DNA from: Beaufortia kweichowensis
Taxonomy: Eukaryota; Chordata; Actinopteri; Cypriniformes; Gastromyzontidae
Assembly (NCBI GenBank): GCA_019155185.1
Contig: CM032809.1
Coordinates: 1,160,501 to 1,224,500 of the forward strand
DNA: 64,000 nt
Reading direction: 5' to 3'
The notes below the pieces were generated by a model that ran no database searches, was not told the DNA's origin, and worked only from the letters and a program-made list of their open reading frames with translations. The translations under genes and the position numbers were made by a program. Positions 1-14,100 of the stretch are shown piece after piece. How positions within the stretch are numbered: position 1 is the stretch's first letter; each line of letters opens with the position of its first letter.

Positions 1-1448
1 TTAACAAAAATGCTGTTGATTTATCATAAATTGATCTATAATTGTAAAAAATAAGTATTTTTATTATTTGTATTAAATTATACTACGGTCACAAATGTTC
101 ACGAACAAATTGATTTCATTGCATCCTTCTGATAGAAGGCATAGAATAAATTCCAGTCGAAATGATTATGCCATACTCGATCCAAAGAGCAGACCACTCG
201 GAATAGAAAACTCTGGGCGTTCAAATGTGGGTTTTTGTGACACTCTTGGTAAAGAAAGCTAGGTAAAGATACCTTTATTTCCAATTGCAAGGTTTATTCA
301 CTCTAACAGCTGTTGTACTATAGAAAAACAATTATCTCTGGTGAGATTATTTTTGCAAAAAAATATTCGTTTTGTAATAGCATTTTGTTAAATATTGCTC
401 TTTGTGCCATTACTTTAAATGTATAAATACATTTCATAATATATAAATACGCTTCTAAATAACCCTGTGATGTCATAAAGTAATCTCATCGCAGCTCGCG
501 GGCATCGTTGTACGATCCGCTTGCCACATATAAATACATTTTAAGGCCTTAAAGGGCAAAATGATTTCCTTGTAGTGACTTTGCAAAACAAAATAGAAAC
601 AGGAAGTTAGGGCGAATTCAGATTATTCGAATTCAAAATTGCCAATAGCATTTAGCTTACTTTACAGCTAACATAGTCATAGAAATGCAAATTCTTCTAT
701 TTGAAAATGTTTTTCTTTGTCCATATTATCTGACAAATATTTTTTCATTTGGCTACTGTTTTGCTGCAAGCTAGCATTTGGCTAGTGTACAATTACCACT
801 TACCTGTTAAAAAAACTAAAATTTATTTTAGCATTATTACATACTCTTACAAGACCAATGCAACCAAAATTAAAACCATAAAGTCAAGTACCATCAATTC
901 AAATGGATTACAGCTCATATAGCTCAAATCAAATTTAAAAACTATGAATATCTATAAAATATCAGAGACTGGCAGAATAACACAAAGAAGTTTCGGAAAT
1001 CATTCTGTAACTCCAATTTTAAGAACAATTCTTCCTTTGAGGCATATCCAGACAGAAAACTGGACATCTAACACCAGTGTATTTCTCCTCAAGACACCAT
1101 TTGGTCATTATAAAAGTATGTATAATGTGTTTTCTTCAATAAAGATTCTTCAAAGTATTCAAACACATATTTATGTCAATGCCTAGGAGAGTAATTTATA
1201 CCATGAACACACAATGACTCAATGATTTATTAATATCAATTTTGATTCATTAACACAGAATATGCCACAATATCACAATTATAATCAGTTGTTTTTAAGA
1301 TGCATTTTTCTCATCTGAAAATGATCGTGGACACGAACATTGATGGAAAGTAGGAAGACAATACTTCTGAATGTAAAATGTGTAAATATCCCAAATGTGT
1401 AAATAACACAAAGACTGCAGACTGTTAATACTTGTATTAGATTTTATA
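1..1448. other. Region downstream of nutf2l, no gene seen
   Basis: AT-rich DNA beyond the nutf2l stop codon. The part nearest the gene is expected to be its 3' UTR, with an AATAAA on the minus strand at 1226-1231. The open frames here (for example 99-290 and 944-1186) are short, have no recognisable domain and no splice context. Nothing else could be supported. Confidence 0.6.
1226..1231 (-). promoter_or_regulatory. Candidate poly(A) signal of nutf2l
   Basis: AATAAA on the minus strand about 220 nt downstream of the nutf2l stop codon, the first canonical hexamer I found past that stop. This is inferred from position; no transcript evidence is available. Confidence 0.45.
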
Positions 1449-2241
1449 CTATGCGCCAAAGTTATGAAGAGCTAATCTGAACATGTCATTAGTACAGACC
1501 CATTTATTATCTACATTCTTTAGCAAAAAGACCTGTTGAAAACCCATAACCTGGTCTTGATCCGCCTGTAAAAATGAAAGCAAACATTTAAACGATTTTT
1601 AAAACAATGTTTCATAGCATTGGTTTTAAAAATGTATAATTTCAAACAACAAACATGTATTGATGGCATGTTGTTCTTAACCATTACAGGACAACAGGAT
1701 ATTCAGTCTATGAACTCAAAAGATACTTTAATAAACTTACTTTGAGCTGACCCATGACCATACTCATAACACAACTGTCTGGAGTTGGATGATGGTCTTG
1801 AGCAGTGATAATGTGTTGTATGGTCTGAAAGGGAAGGCTCTGCAAATAGACACATTATGTTTAAACCTTATCAGGAGTTACTAGAATTAATTAAGAAAAA
1901 GAATGACCCACATTTACAAGAAAATGTAAAACTGGCATATATGACCGTATACGACATTATACAAAAAAGAGCTTACGTTAAGTTTGTTCATGATTGCTGT
2001 CTTCCCTTGAAATCCCTCTCCTTCCCATGTTAAACAGGACGCATCGGTCTAGAGAGAAATGGAGAAATACAATCACACAGAGAATAGACAGATTCACGGA
2101 CAGGAATGTACTAGCAGCAATTATTCCACGTGTTGAACTTACATAGATATCTGCGAGTTTCACGCGGTCTGAATCAAACTGCTGATAGTAGAGTTGAACG
2201 AATCCCGAGCCGATTTGCTCCCACATTGGTTTATCTGCCAT
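1449..2241 (-). CDS. nutf2l: Nuclear transport factor 2-like protein (NTF2), 4 exons
   Basis: NTF2 is a small homodimeric cone-shaped protein that carries RanGDP back into the nucleus and binds FxFG nucleoporins. Coding exons on the minus strand are 2143-2241, 1977-2048, 1741-1839 and 1449-1565. All introns are phase 0 with GT-AG ends, giving 128 aa, against 127 in human NUTF2. The start MADKPMWEQIGSG is fixed by an in-frame TGA three codons upstream. The exon 2 motif CLTWEGEGFQGK contains E42, and D92 and D94 follow the exon 3/4 junction (QLK|ADQD); these are the Ran-contact residues of human NTF2. The end NDMFRLALHNFG is typical of the family. Intron 1 is only 94 bp. The gene is divergent to ngly1. 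Zebrafish has a nutf2 and a nutf2-like copy, and the spelling here (MADKP, LTWEGEGF) suggests the like copy, but the paralogue assignment is inferred. Confidence 0.93.
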
Positions 2242-2776
2242 CGCGTTTCACAGTATAAACGACTCAAAGTGAGGTTTGAAGACACTATTCCACGTGTGGC
2301 AGATCTGTGAACAAACGCTTACGTTAGTATCCAAGTTGGTTTAAAGTTAAAATGTAAAGACAAAAACGTTAGAAACCGCCTTGATTAAAAGTTTGCTCTA
2401 CGTCTCTTTATACAATTTACTTACAATGCACACCTCAATGATAGGCAACGCAGGGGAACCTGGGTGAATTCGCGCCTTACTGGCCGGAAAAAGACGCAGA
2501 CTAATAATGTTGCTCAAAATACTGCATATCTGGGCATATGGGAGAACTTGTACTGCGTCCTAGACAACTCGAAAACAACGTCTGGATTTAGTAACATTAA
2601 AAGTATTTAGTAAAAAGTATTCAATGATTAAGTAACATTAAAACGTTTAAAGTATTTAGAAACGAAAAACATTATTTCCTGGTTGAGGTGGGAAATATCC
2701 TAAATCCGAGGTGTCTGCAACACAGCATTAGATGGTGGGACTTGCTTAGCAATAATAATAATATTCCCAATCATTC

Positions 2777-2807
<31 letters not shown>

Positions 2808-3332
2808 ATTAATAAGATTTTGAGGAGGTTGGTTAGATCGTAAAACCGTGTCCCTTCCTGGATTCAAAAACGAAACGCTTTTTACAGTGAAGCACTGTAT
2901 TGTTATTATTATATGAAATGTGGTCACATCAAATGTGCGCAGAACTGATGCTTCTTAAGAAAGAATGTACTATATCATACTATGATAATGACGTGAAGAT
3001 TTAATAAACAGTGGGGACTTTTAAAAGACTTTTAACATGACATTTTCGAGTAGTTTTTATAGAGCGCTCGGTGAGCGCCAGTTTACCGGTAATTACATGC
3101 ACACAGTTTTGCTTTGCCAAAACCTGTATTTATAAAGTGATAAATATTACTTCTATTGTTTTTATGGTTATATTTACAATACAATTCTAAAAATTGTTTG
3201 TAATAATTTTTCTTTCAAAAAAACAGTATCAGGCACATATCAGACACCTATGAATTTACAACTTTCGGTCGATGACGGCTATATACTACACGGTGTGTTG
3301 GCTGTCAAAGCAGAAGTTAGATGCAGAATAAA
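2242..3332. promoter_or_regulatory. Divergent intergenic/promoter interval nutf2l-ngly1
   Basis: About 1.1 kb separates the two start codons, so both promoters must lie here. It contains a TAA microsatellite and a small GC-richer patch near 3060-3095. No TATA box or CpG island is convincing by eye. Calling it a shared promoter is inference from layout. Confidence 0.5.
2777..2805. repeat. (TAA)n microsatellite
   Basis: Nearly perfect run of about ten TAA/ATA units. A shorter imperfect run of the same unit lies just upstream at about 2750-2763. Confidence 0.9.
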
Positions 3333-6300
3333 ATGTCTCGGTCTGAAGGAGTCAACACTTTGTGCGAAAATCCCATCGATGTGTTTTTGAATGTTTCCAA
3401 ATTGCTTATTACATATGCGGATAATATTCTTAGGTAAGAAGCTACGTTCGTGAGCGACTTTTGTTGACTGTTTTATACTGATCTTTGGATATGACCCATA
3501 CAGTGTTTGTATTGACCATCAGATATTCTTATAGGGAGGGTTAATCTGGTCTTAGTATAGTTTGACCCTGAATTATCATGTCACTCACTGCTTTACTCTC
3601 TGTGTGCCTGTATGTATTTTATGTAGGAACCCAAATGAGGACAAATACAGATCAATCCGTATTGGGAACCCAACATTCGCCAACAAGCTTCTGCCTGTAA
3701 AGGGTGCAGTTGAATGTCTCTTTGAGATGGGATTTGAGGAGGTTGGTAACATCACAACGGTATCCCTTCCTGCATTTATGATTATTCTAATTTAGACTCT
3801 TATATCTCACTAAAACACTGTACAGTTAAGCACCAACAGGAACCAAAATGAGGTTAAAACCCAAATTGATAAAGTCTGATCACTTGTATAGTGTAAAAAG
3901 TTTATTGTGTAAAAATTCTGAATTTGTCTTCACAGCTTTTTAAAACACACACGTCATATCAGCAAATATCTGTTTATGTTTCTATTAGGCTGAAACTCAC
4001 CTGGTGTTTCCCAAGTCAGCATCTGTTGAGAGGCTCAGACTGGTGAGAGAGACAATTGCAGCTGAGAGAGACCAGAGGCTTGGATCCAGCAAAACTACAT
4101 CCAACCTACAAAGTGTCAGAGCTGATGCGGGTCCTGTCCCACCACCACCACCACCCTCCAGTGCTTCTGCTAGACCAGCATCTGCTTCTCCTGTCCCTAC
4201 ACCTGCACCAGCAGCTTTACCATTTACTGTGAGATTCTTTTCATTTCTCCATTTTTGTAATGTCAGTATTGTTAACTTTCAAAAATAATAGATGTTTTCA
4301 ATCATTGGTTGAGCAAACATGGTCTTACACCATACTCAAACTGTTGTTTGGGATAATGGTTCTGTTGGCTAATTTTTATGTTGTGGTGTATTAGTCAAGC
4401 AGTGTGACATTCCTAAGGACTCTGCAGTCAAACTTCCAACATGTGATGGTATATGAGAACCGTGCATTGCAACAGAAAGCCCTGAGCTGCATACCTCATG
4501 AACTGCTCAGGTCCAAGGCCAAAGAACGGCTGAAACAAGCCAAAGAAGCAGATCCAGGTAAGAATGTTGATGAATGTTGCATGAGCTGTGTACAAAAAAC
4601 ACACAACAGTTCCCATTTCTGAAATTACAACAAAATTACAAAGTTATATGTGTGTTCTGCTCCCAGCATGTGGTTTAGAAGAAGAGGACATGCTTATTTT
4701 AGACCTGTTGCAGTGGTTTAAAGGAGACTTCTTTACCTGGGTGGACAGTCTGCCCTGTAGCCGATGTGGAGGAAAAACCCAGCCTTCTGGATCTCTACCC
4801 CCCTCAAATGATGATCTGCGCTGGAATGCAAGTCGTGTAGAGAATCACTACTGTCACACCTGCCAACTCTCAACTAGATTCCCAAGGTGCATATATAATA
4901 TCATCCTGTACACTGTGACTTGGACATAAAACATATTTCAGATGGGTTTTTTTATCTAAAATGCAAATTCACATTGTTTTCACAGGTACAATAACCCAGA
5001 GAAGCTCTTAGAAAGCAGAAGGGGCCGCTGTGGAGAATGGGCAAACTGTTTCATGCTGTGCTGCCGAGCTTTGGAACTCGAGGCGAGGTATATCTGGGAC
5101 AGCACAGGTACACATTTTAAGCTTACTCTACTTCATATTTTCTAATCTTAATGTCTAAATGTAATTTGAGATTGGTCTGCAATGTGTCTGGTCTTTAGAT
5201 CACGTCTGGGCGGAAGTGTATTCTCAGTCACAGAGACGCTGGCTACACTGTGACCCCTGTGAGAACGCATGCGATAAACCCCTTCTGTATGAAGTCGGCT
5301 GGGGTAAAAAACTCTCCTACGTTCTGGCGTTCTCTAAGGACCAGGTTGTGGATGTGACCTGGAGGTACTCGTGTAAACACCCAGAGGTCCTTTCCAGACG
5401 CACACAGGTTTCAGAGACATGGCTGCTACGTACTCTTAATGGTCTTAATGCTACGGTATGGTTCTCAAATTCATGCACATTTACAAAATACAGCTCATTT
5501 CCTAGGAGAAAATACCTGAATGTGACTGTCATTGCAGAGGCAGCAGTCTGTAGGACCGGAGAGGAAGAAACAGGTGTTGGAAAGGCTGCTGGTGGAACTA
5601 GTGGAGTTCATTTCTCCCAAGACCCCTAAATCAGGAGAGCTGGGTGGTCGCATCTCAGGATCTTTGGCGTGGAGGGCTGCTCGAGAGGAGATTGGTGCAA
5701 GCAAAACTGAAGTGGTTAGATAATTATTGTTATGATCTGTGTTCATTTTGTATTATGTACATTTTTATATTAAGTTCTGATTAAAATAATTGCAAAATAT
5801 GGTCATTTCTTAAGAGATCAATAAAAGAAGAATTAATTCTATTACATTTATTTTTCTCAGGATGCAGGTGAATATGTCTTCATTCCTTTAGAAACTGAGA
5901 AGCAAAAAAAGTTGTTTCACATTGCTTACAATGTGGCCAAAGACTGTTACTTCAGACTGAGCAACGACTCAGAGTCTATACCAGGATGGCAGAGAGGAGC
6001 TTGGAGGAAAGAAAATGTGTTTAGGAAAGAAGAACATGACTGGCAGATGGTTTGTTTTTTACCAGTTTTCAAATTTAAGTGATCATATCATTTAGAATTA
6101 AATTTTACTTCATATTTTGAAGCGATTCTAATCATTAACTGTTCAAATGCGCTACTTACAATCTGTTGTTTCAGGTGTATTTGGCACGAACCGAGGGTTC
6201 GTCCTTTGGAAAGATCAGCTGGAAGTTTGACTGTGCTTCTGTAGGAATGAAGATAAAATCCGCTTCTGTACGAGCCTTCAGTCAAACCTTCCATTCAGGC

Positions 6301-6612
6301 AGCGTGCGATGGAGTTTATGTTCTGACCAGACCATTGTAGAGTTCGCTGGAGGTATTAACCTTATTGCCATCAAGTTTGTAGGTACTCAGTAGATTGTAA
6401 ATATTGGTTTTGGTCTCTAATTTGTTATTTTAATAGATGGTGAGATGCACTCAGCTGTGAGTCTGTCTGGAGGAACAGAGCTGGTTGTTGAGGCTGAGCT
6501 GACGGGAGGAGAAGGAGACACATCATGGCAACACGCTCAGCTCTTTAGACAGAGTTTGAGGGAAACCGAGAATGTTTTATTTGAGCTTTTGGTTGAAATG
6601 GAACAGTCTTGA
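3333..6612 (+). CDS. ngly1: Peptide:N-glycanase 1 (cytosolic PNGase), 11 exons
   Basis: Removes N-glycans from misfolded glycoproteins in the cytosol during ER-associated degradation. Exons: 3333-3433, 3627-3741, 3989-4228, 4395-4557, 4667-4886, 4986-5107, 5199-5455, 5538-5711, 5861-6049, 6175-6352, 6437-6612; 644 aa. Domains in order: N-terminal PUB (about 20-100, YADNILRNPNEDKYRSIRIG; binds p97), a Pro-rich linker (exon 3), a transglutaminase-like core (about 210-410) and a C-terminal PAW domain (about 450-644, mannose binding). Catalytic triad Cys295 (GRCGEWANCF), His322 (TDHVWAEV), Asp339 (LHCDPCE) keeps the same spacing as human C309/H336/D353. Zinc pairs C237/C240 and C269/C272 are present. 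A second in-frame ATG at 3321 follows a TAG at 3318; I chose 3333 because known fish proteins start MS. The intron 2 donor is GAG|gttggt (see findings). Confidence 0.96.
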
Positions 6613-8187
6613 TGATAGATGTGCATGATTGAGTTAAGTAATGTGAAATACGCTATAACTGAAGAGATCTTTAGGGTATTTTAAAATGCACATGACATTT
6701 GTGTATGTTCGTCAAAATCCTGCATGTTTTATGTAACTCATTTGAATAGAATTTATTTTATTTGTGGTATAATCTTTCTGACCACAAATATTTTACCATA
6801 ATCTACATTAGCTCGTTATTACTGTAAATGAAACTATTGAATTGTATACGACTGGTAAACATAAATGTGAACAGGTTTAGAAATGGATATGCGTATTTCA
6901 GTTGTAAAAATCTGAACTTTATATTATTTTGAATTTCATGTAACACTAGTGTACAGTTTAAATAAGATATTTAACAATTGTTTTTAGTCAATTAGTATAA
7001 GGATATGACAATATAACTGAGTGTCTGCTTAATAAATAAATGCAGCAAATGGTTTTGCACAAATTCAGAAACTCAGACTTGTCTATTCATTTTCTATAAG
7101 AAGACAATCAGACGTGTGTGTTTTCATTATGCAGAAATTGTATTATTTGTTGAATAACATACTTAATAACTGGCATCTAAACTGCTCAAATATTCAATAG
7201 GGGTAATAAAACAAAAAGACAAGATTGACAAATTTTCTTTGATTCAATGCAGTTTCTATATCTAAAAAGTGCAAGACAAGAAATTGTGCAGTATGTGCAA
7301 CATTGCTCTCTAATGAAACAGTCTAACACAAAAGTGGATATTTCTTCACATTAGTTGCTCTAAACATTTAATCATTCTACAAAATAAGCTGTCTTTAAAA
7401 CCAAAGGTACTGTACAAAGACCCTAAAATAGCTTTACCCCCCAAATGGAGTTCCTCTCATTTTAAGTATTTAAAAGTACAAACATTTTAGAAAACAACAA
7501 TTGTACGAGCCATTGCACGTAATCTTTACATACAAAGGGTGAGCGTTCTCAATAGAAGTGCAGCCTATTTTTATAAAGCATATTAAGACTTTCTCCTGGT
7601 ACAGGAATGCTCTTCAACACACCGTATCGCTAACACACTCCGGTACAAACCGCAAACGTGCAATTTTTTGATTAGAAATGTTCATCTTATGAATGCTAGT
7701 ATTTACCACAATTTCTTTAGGTTAAATAAGTGCTGTTCAAAGTTACATAATAGAGTAATTAGAGTAATTTTTCTTGGTTGTAGGCATCTCTACATACTTT
7801 CCTACTACATAAAATATACAGTTTTTCATAAAATTGATCTATATAAACAGATTTTCTCTAATGTACACACACACTATCCTGTACACATGCACACCAAATG
7901 CATCCAGCTGTACATACAAACACTCAGGCAAAATTGTTCCGCAAAGTTCAGATTTTGGCCAAAGAAACTTTTAAGACAAGGAAGGATTTTTTTTTACATA
8001 TGGTGATGTGATGCACTTATTTGCACCACGTCACACAAAAGTCTGATGTTTAGGTCAGCCTGACTGTTAAACGCCTTTTTCTTGGACAAACGTATAAGGA
8101 TAAAAATGACATATATGATAAGAACTGAGAAAAAGAGGTAGAGAGAAAAGGGATGGCAAGAGGGAAACTGTCTACTTGCCAATAAGA
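6613..8187. other. Tail-to-tail 3' UTR region between ngly1 and kat2b
   Basis: The convergent genes stop 1.58 kb apart, so this stretch should be 3' UTR of ngly1 (left) and kat2b (right). AT-rich; no coding frame with recognisable content. The 112-aa open frame at 7668-8006 has low-complexity codon use and no family signature. No clear kat2b poly(A) hexamer could be chosen. Confidence 0.6.
7031..7040 (+). promoter_or_regulatory. Candidate poly(A) signal of ngly1
   Basis: Two overlapping AATAAA hexamers on the plus strand about 420 nt after the ngly1 stop codon, the best-placed canonical signal for this gene. Confidence 0.55.
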
Positions 8188-11100
8188 CTACTTGTCAATG
8201 AGGCCCGCCTCTTTGATCTTGGTGTAAAAGAATTTCTCCAGTAGGTTGGCACATTTGTAGTACTCGCTTTCGGGAGGGTTGTACTCTCGACAGTTAGTGA
8301 ATATTCGCTGCATGTCGGCCATGAACAGTTTCCGCGTCGTGTAGTAGCGACTCTTTAGGCGCTCGCTCATTGTCTTTAGATCTACACAGAAACACACGAT
8401 AATAGTTATTTACAGTAGTTATACTAAGTATTATGTATGAGAAATATTATGTGAGACCCATTCCAATTGTGGTAATTTGAAATAAATTGTTTATATGTAA
8501 AAATATTTGTATAATATATTGAATTGTGTGCAAACAGATCATAACATACCCATAGGGAAGCGGATGACTTGGTAATAACCAGGTGCCTCATTCTTCTTGA
8601 CAGGTTCCATAAAGGGCCATGCATTCTGATGAGACTGTCACGTATAAAAACAGATGCGTATTGTCTATTACCTTTTTTACATTTACAGTATATTGGTTTT
8701 AAAACAAGTAAAGCAGTGCAAGCATGTGTTACCTTGACCTGCTGTAAAATGTTCTTCAAGGTGCTATACAACTGATCTGGATCTTTCAACTCTTTGCTGC
8801 TAAGAAAAAGGCCCACAAATGTAAGTAATTTAGAGCTACAGGTAACTTCAAAAACACATGACATATTGATGCATTGTGTAATAGAAACACACATTTACCT
8901 TTTTCCTAAAGGCTTCCAGCCCGTCTCACCTGTTCAAATACAGAAATACATGAAATAAAAAAAGAATCTTGAAATCCAAAAATGAGAATGATCTCTTATT
9001 GATAAATATGAGGTCACAAATACTGTATAAAACTTTTACAAGATAGTTTAAAATAGCCTTAGGTTAAGTATATTTAAATGAATTATTAAAAATGAGACGT
9101 ACGGATTCCTGGAATGCTCTCAATAGCAATCTGCCGAACCCCTTCCTTGAAACAGGACAGACCAGGGTAAACTTTCCGAATCTGCGCTTGCTTGCGCTCT
9201 ATAAGCTTCTTAATGATCTAAAACAGAGGTTGAGATTAAAAAGGTGAAACAAGAATCATGATGAAACAACTCTCATGTTAAAGTTTTTAACACACACACC
9301 TCTTTCTGTTTTTTAATGATGACAGAGAACTCGGTGTAAGGGATGCTGGGATTGAGTTCACAACCCATCAGCGTAGCTCCCTCATAGTCTTTAATATAGC
9401 CCACATACTTCAACTTGGGCACTTTAATATCCTTAGAGAATCCCTGAAAACCCATAAAACAATGTCCACTGTATTTGATTAAACTTCTTAGAAGCACAAT
9501 TCACATATTTATTTATCTAATCGTATGTTATGTTATTTATTCCTACACCAGCACTGACCTGTTTCTTAAAGTAGCCAATGGCGTATTCATCAGCATAGGT
9601 GAGAAAGTTGAGAATTTCATGCTTTATGTGATACTCCTTCAGATGATTCATAAGGTGGGTTCCATAACCCTTAAAAACAACAAATGAATGGAAAAAGTTT
9701 AAGCAAGGAACAAAAAAGAATGTAGAACAAAGATGTTAGAAAAGTAAGATTAAAATGGAAACGGATTAGATGACACACCTTGACCTGCTCGTTGGAGGTG
9801 ACGGCACAGAACACAATCTCGGTGAAGCCCTGAGTTGGAAACATCCGAAAGCAGATTCCTCCAATAACACGGCCATCTTTAATGAGAGAAAGTGTCTTGT
9901 GCTTCCTGTGTAAAGAGAAATTAAAACTGGTAAACCAATGCTATGGTATCGATTCACTGATTCGTCCCTAAGAGCAGCTCCAACTTCTACATTAAAAACA
10001 TTAGTATATACTTATAGACTTGATCCTACAGGAATATGACTTTTGAAGTCTTACGGTGATGACAACTAAGTACTTGAACAGGATTTTAGGTGATTATAGT
10101 CACAAACGTACGGGTCAAAGACGAGGCGTGTGATGTATTCTTTAGGCATGCGAGGAAGCTGGTGAGAGAAGACGTTCTGCAGGCCAACAAGCCACATGAG
10201 GATTTTCTTATTGGGCTTTTGGTTGAGGGAGTTTCCAATGACATGAAACTCGATGACGCCACGTCTCTCCTCTAATCGTGCCGCTTCATCACGTGCAGAA
10301 TGAGCCGAGAGAAGACTTGTCTGAAAGAGAACGAGAAAAAGATATTGTCTGATTGCAGCTGAATAGTTTTATTAAGTACAATTGAATTATTAAACATTAA
10401 AAAGCTAATTATTGTGTAGGGCTTATTTTTTTTTATGTTAAAGCCTAAATAATAAATAAATGTATAATTTAAGATGTGCATTATGTTGAACATTCTTAAA
10501 TCTAAATTTTACAAGAATGATTTTATTATTAACTACTTTTTTCTTTAAAAAAAACAATGTGCAGAAATGACAGAAAAGACATGCACATGCAGGACTGCAC
10601 AAAACGTTTCTTAAACATTTCCTTTTAAACATCCTGCTGTCTTGCGCTGTTTATGAGTCTCTGGTTTTAAGCCCACTATTCCATTACTGTCACAAAAATA
10701 ACTTGATAAACAATACAATTAAAGTATCAGATACAGTTGGAAAACACAAGTAATATTTTTACATAGTGTCAACATAGCGTTAAACTAACACACTTTCTCT
10801 CTGTTTACCTCTGGTCCCAGCATGGCAGTAGGGTCAGTGATGGTAGACATGACTTCATTAATAAGCTCCATTGGAATGTCACCGACTACACGAGGTCGTT
10901 TGCTATCCTCATGAGATAAGGGCTCTGAAGGCTTTCGTTTTTCTCCACCTACTGTATTTACACATCATAAACATACATGATGTCAAATGTGATAAAGATA
11001 AGTTATTAAGATAAGGATCAGAAGTTATCTACAGTACTTATTGCTTGTGGTGTTTGCTTAATATAACTGAATAAAACCCATTCTGTGTCATACATTTAGC

Positions 11101-14100
11101 TGCTGATTGGTACCTGGGTTAGGCTCTGGTTTCCGGGCTGGACTTACGCTGCCTCCACCCGCCAGCTCCACGGGGGAGGGACTACTGCTGTAATATAGGG
11201 GGCGTGTCACAGGCGGAGCACTGATCACTAAACCAATCAGAAGAAATAAAAATTTAACATCTAAGTCCAATAAATCCATAGTAAATCGTGTTTAAATCCC
11301 CACGCCACAGAAAAGAGCAAAGACCTTAATATCGCAATCTTAAATCTACTACTGTTAATCACCTGTGGGAATCTTTCCACCTGATAAACCAACCATGAAG
11401 CTTTCACTCCAGATGGGTGAATTGTGACTATATACCTCCTCCTCCAGCATAGACAGAAATCTGTGCACATACCAGACATTTACATTAATACAACATCTGC
11501 CTTAATTGTTTGGGTTGTTATGTTTGTATGATTGCTTACTTGGGGAAATGTGTTAGAATGAGTGTGCGTTTCTCAGGTGGCAGTTTGTCTTTCTCCTGCC
11601 TGGCCTGTTCCAGCAGCTGCTTCCTCATAACGGTGAATACAGAGCGGAGAAAAGTGCGTCCGAAAATCTGTGTGGCCTCGTACCGAGGAAGACTGTCGCA
11701 AAACTGAGGCACGTTACAATAACACAGCCATCTGCAACACACACCCCAAATGCAGTAATCTTTCAAAACGTTTTCAAATGATTAAAAGCATCTAAAGAGA
11801 TGAGTCTCATTGTAAGTCAGTCACCTGGTGTAATTGATTTTATATCCAGCTACATCATCATCAGGCGCTCTTTGCCTCCGCTGTGAGGGCGTCTCTAGCT
11901 GCCAGTAGTTGATCTGGTTGAGGAACATCTTTGCAAGCTCCACAATTGTTTGCCTCTCCTTAGATGGTAAGTGGCTAAACTTGTACTGCACAAAGTTATT
12001 TACACCCTGCAACACATACAAATGAGGAAAAGTCTCATGAGAGACAATACACAAATATCTTAGGAATGTGCGAGACAAATTTCCTGCTTAAACGAATCAG
12101 GAATAGTTCATGCATTAATAATAAATTAGTGCATCAATAAAATGACAATTTGTTAACCTACCTAATGTTTTGTAAAACTTAAAAAGTTCTTTAAACTTCA
12201 TATTTTAAGTTAACATTTCAGAGCAAAGCTATGATCTTAAAGAAAATAGATTTATCTGTATTTTCACCTTTATGATGCCTGGAACAGATAAGGTGACAAT
12301 TTTTTTTTATTTAAGGGGGCATCACATCGACTACCTGTTCAATGCTTGGTTTTTCAAACGGTGGACTTTCCAGAGCCTCCACCGCCGGCCTTCCCATCTG
12401 TAGGATGCATTTTCTCAGCAACTGAGAGATATAGTTGGACATATAGAAAACACATATAAGACATTCTTGCAGGTTGACAAACATTTGTGACATTTAAACA
12501 CTTCAAACATTCAAAATACTGTATGTTGTAAAACAATTAATTTGTATTGTAAAGATATTAACATAAAAACACAAGCTCAGTTGTTACAAAACAGGCTTTA
12601 CATAAGCTTTTTGCCAGGAGTTAGGGCAGTAAATGATAGAAAGGGGGCAGGATCAGGAAATGACACTGGGATGTCTACGTTAACACCACCACCGCACAAC
12701 GTGCCGCAGCATGTGTGCAATTCGCCAGACCTGCACTGTCACTCACCTTGAAGAGAGAAAAGTAAACTTGTTTAGTGTCAGGATCCTCCTCTTTATGAAC
12801 ACATGTGTACAAATATTCCACATCCAGTACAATCCCAAGCAGCCTGTTCATCTCCTCTTCAGACACATTCTCCAGGTGTGTAACATGGTCACCTGACCAA
12901 GAAGAAAAAGTGTGTTTAACATTGAAATTATGAAAGCACTACAGCATTATTTTCACATAAACACAATCATTACCAAGGGCGTGGCTACAGCTTCTGCAGG
13001 GCTCCTTTAGATTAACAGCAATTGGCTGCTCTGCTCTGGGTGGGGTTGGAGGGGGCGGAGTTGGTGGTGGATTTTGACTCTTCCAGCCATTACATTTACA
13101 AGCTCCTTCTGCCTATAGGAAGACAAAACAAATCAGTCATAACTTTGAAACAAACATTACTATCTTTTTTCGTTTTTTTTTTACTTTTATTATTTATACT
13201 AATACACATCAAAGTATTACACGTCTGACCAATGCATTAGAATCCTATATAACCACTAAAAAATTGGAGTAAAGTTAAAACTACTTTTCCTTTTAATACA
13301 TAATCTAATATTCCAATATATATCAAATACATAATTTATGTCTTTTTAATTTAATTCAAATCTTTTTATAATATTTTAAATGCAATTCCGTCTCATTGGA
13401 GCGTGTTTAGAGAACCAGCAGGCAACGCCCCCCGCAGCAGACCCCGCCCCCTCAGCAGCTGTCATCCTGTCAAAACAAAGACGCCGCTCTCGCGTCTTCT
13501 GAAATCAACTTGACATAGTGCTCAACATTTTAGCCAAACTCTCCATAACAAACCACAAACCCTTTAGTTTGACTTTACAAAACACACTCAGCAAAAAGCG
13601 TGCATATTTACTTTAAGGAAATCAAACTGACGACCCGCCAAGTGTACCCAGTGTTCACGTCATCTACGGGCAAACACAGCGGTATTATCTCTGTAGATTA
13701 CGGAAATGATGGTTATTGTTATTCTGTGCTGTACTTGCCGTGCAATCACTTAATTGTTACTGTACCAAAACATAAACATTTGCAGTTTTGTAGGATGAAG
13801 GAGAAGGCAAAAGCTTTTGTGCTGCGCTTGCAAATTCAAGAGTGGCTAAAGTAGAAAAGCATTTTAACTCGTCAGCTTCAGTTACGCGGTCAACCTCCAA
13901 AAAACAATTCTTCGCTTTGCACTGCTAACATATGCAATGGGTTTTTTTTCGCTTTAACGTACCTTGCATGATGAATACACGCCGAGTTTTTCCAGTTTCT
14001 TCGGGCGCGGGGAGGAGCGGAGCTGCGCCTTCTTCACGGCGATACGTGCAGAACCGACAGCGGCGCCTGAACATTCGGTTCCACCGACTCCTGGTGCTGC

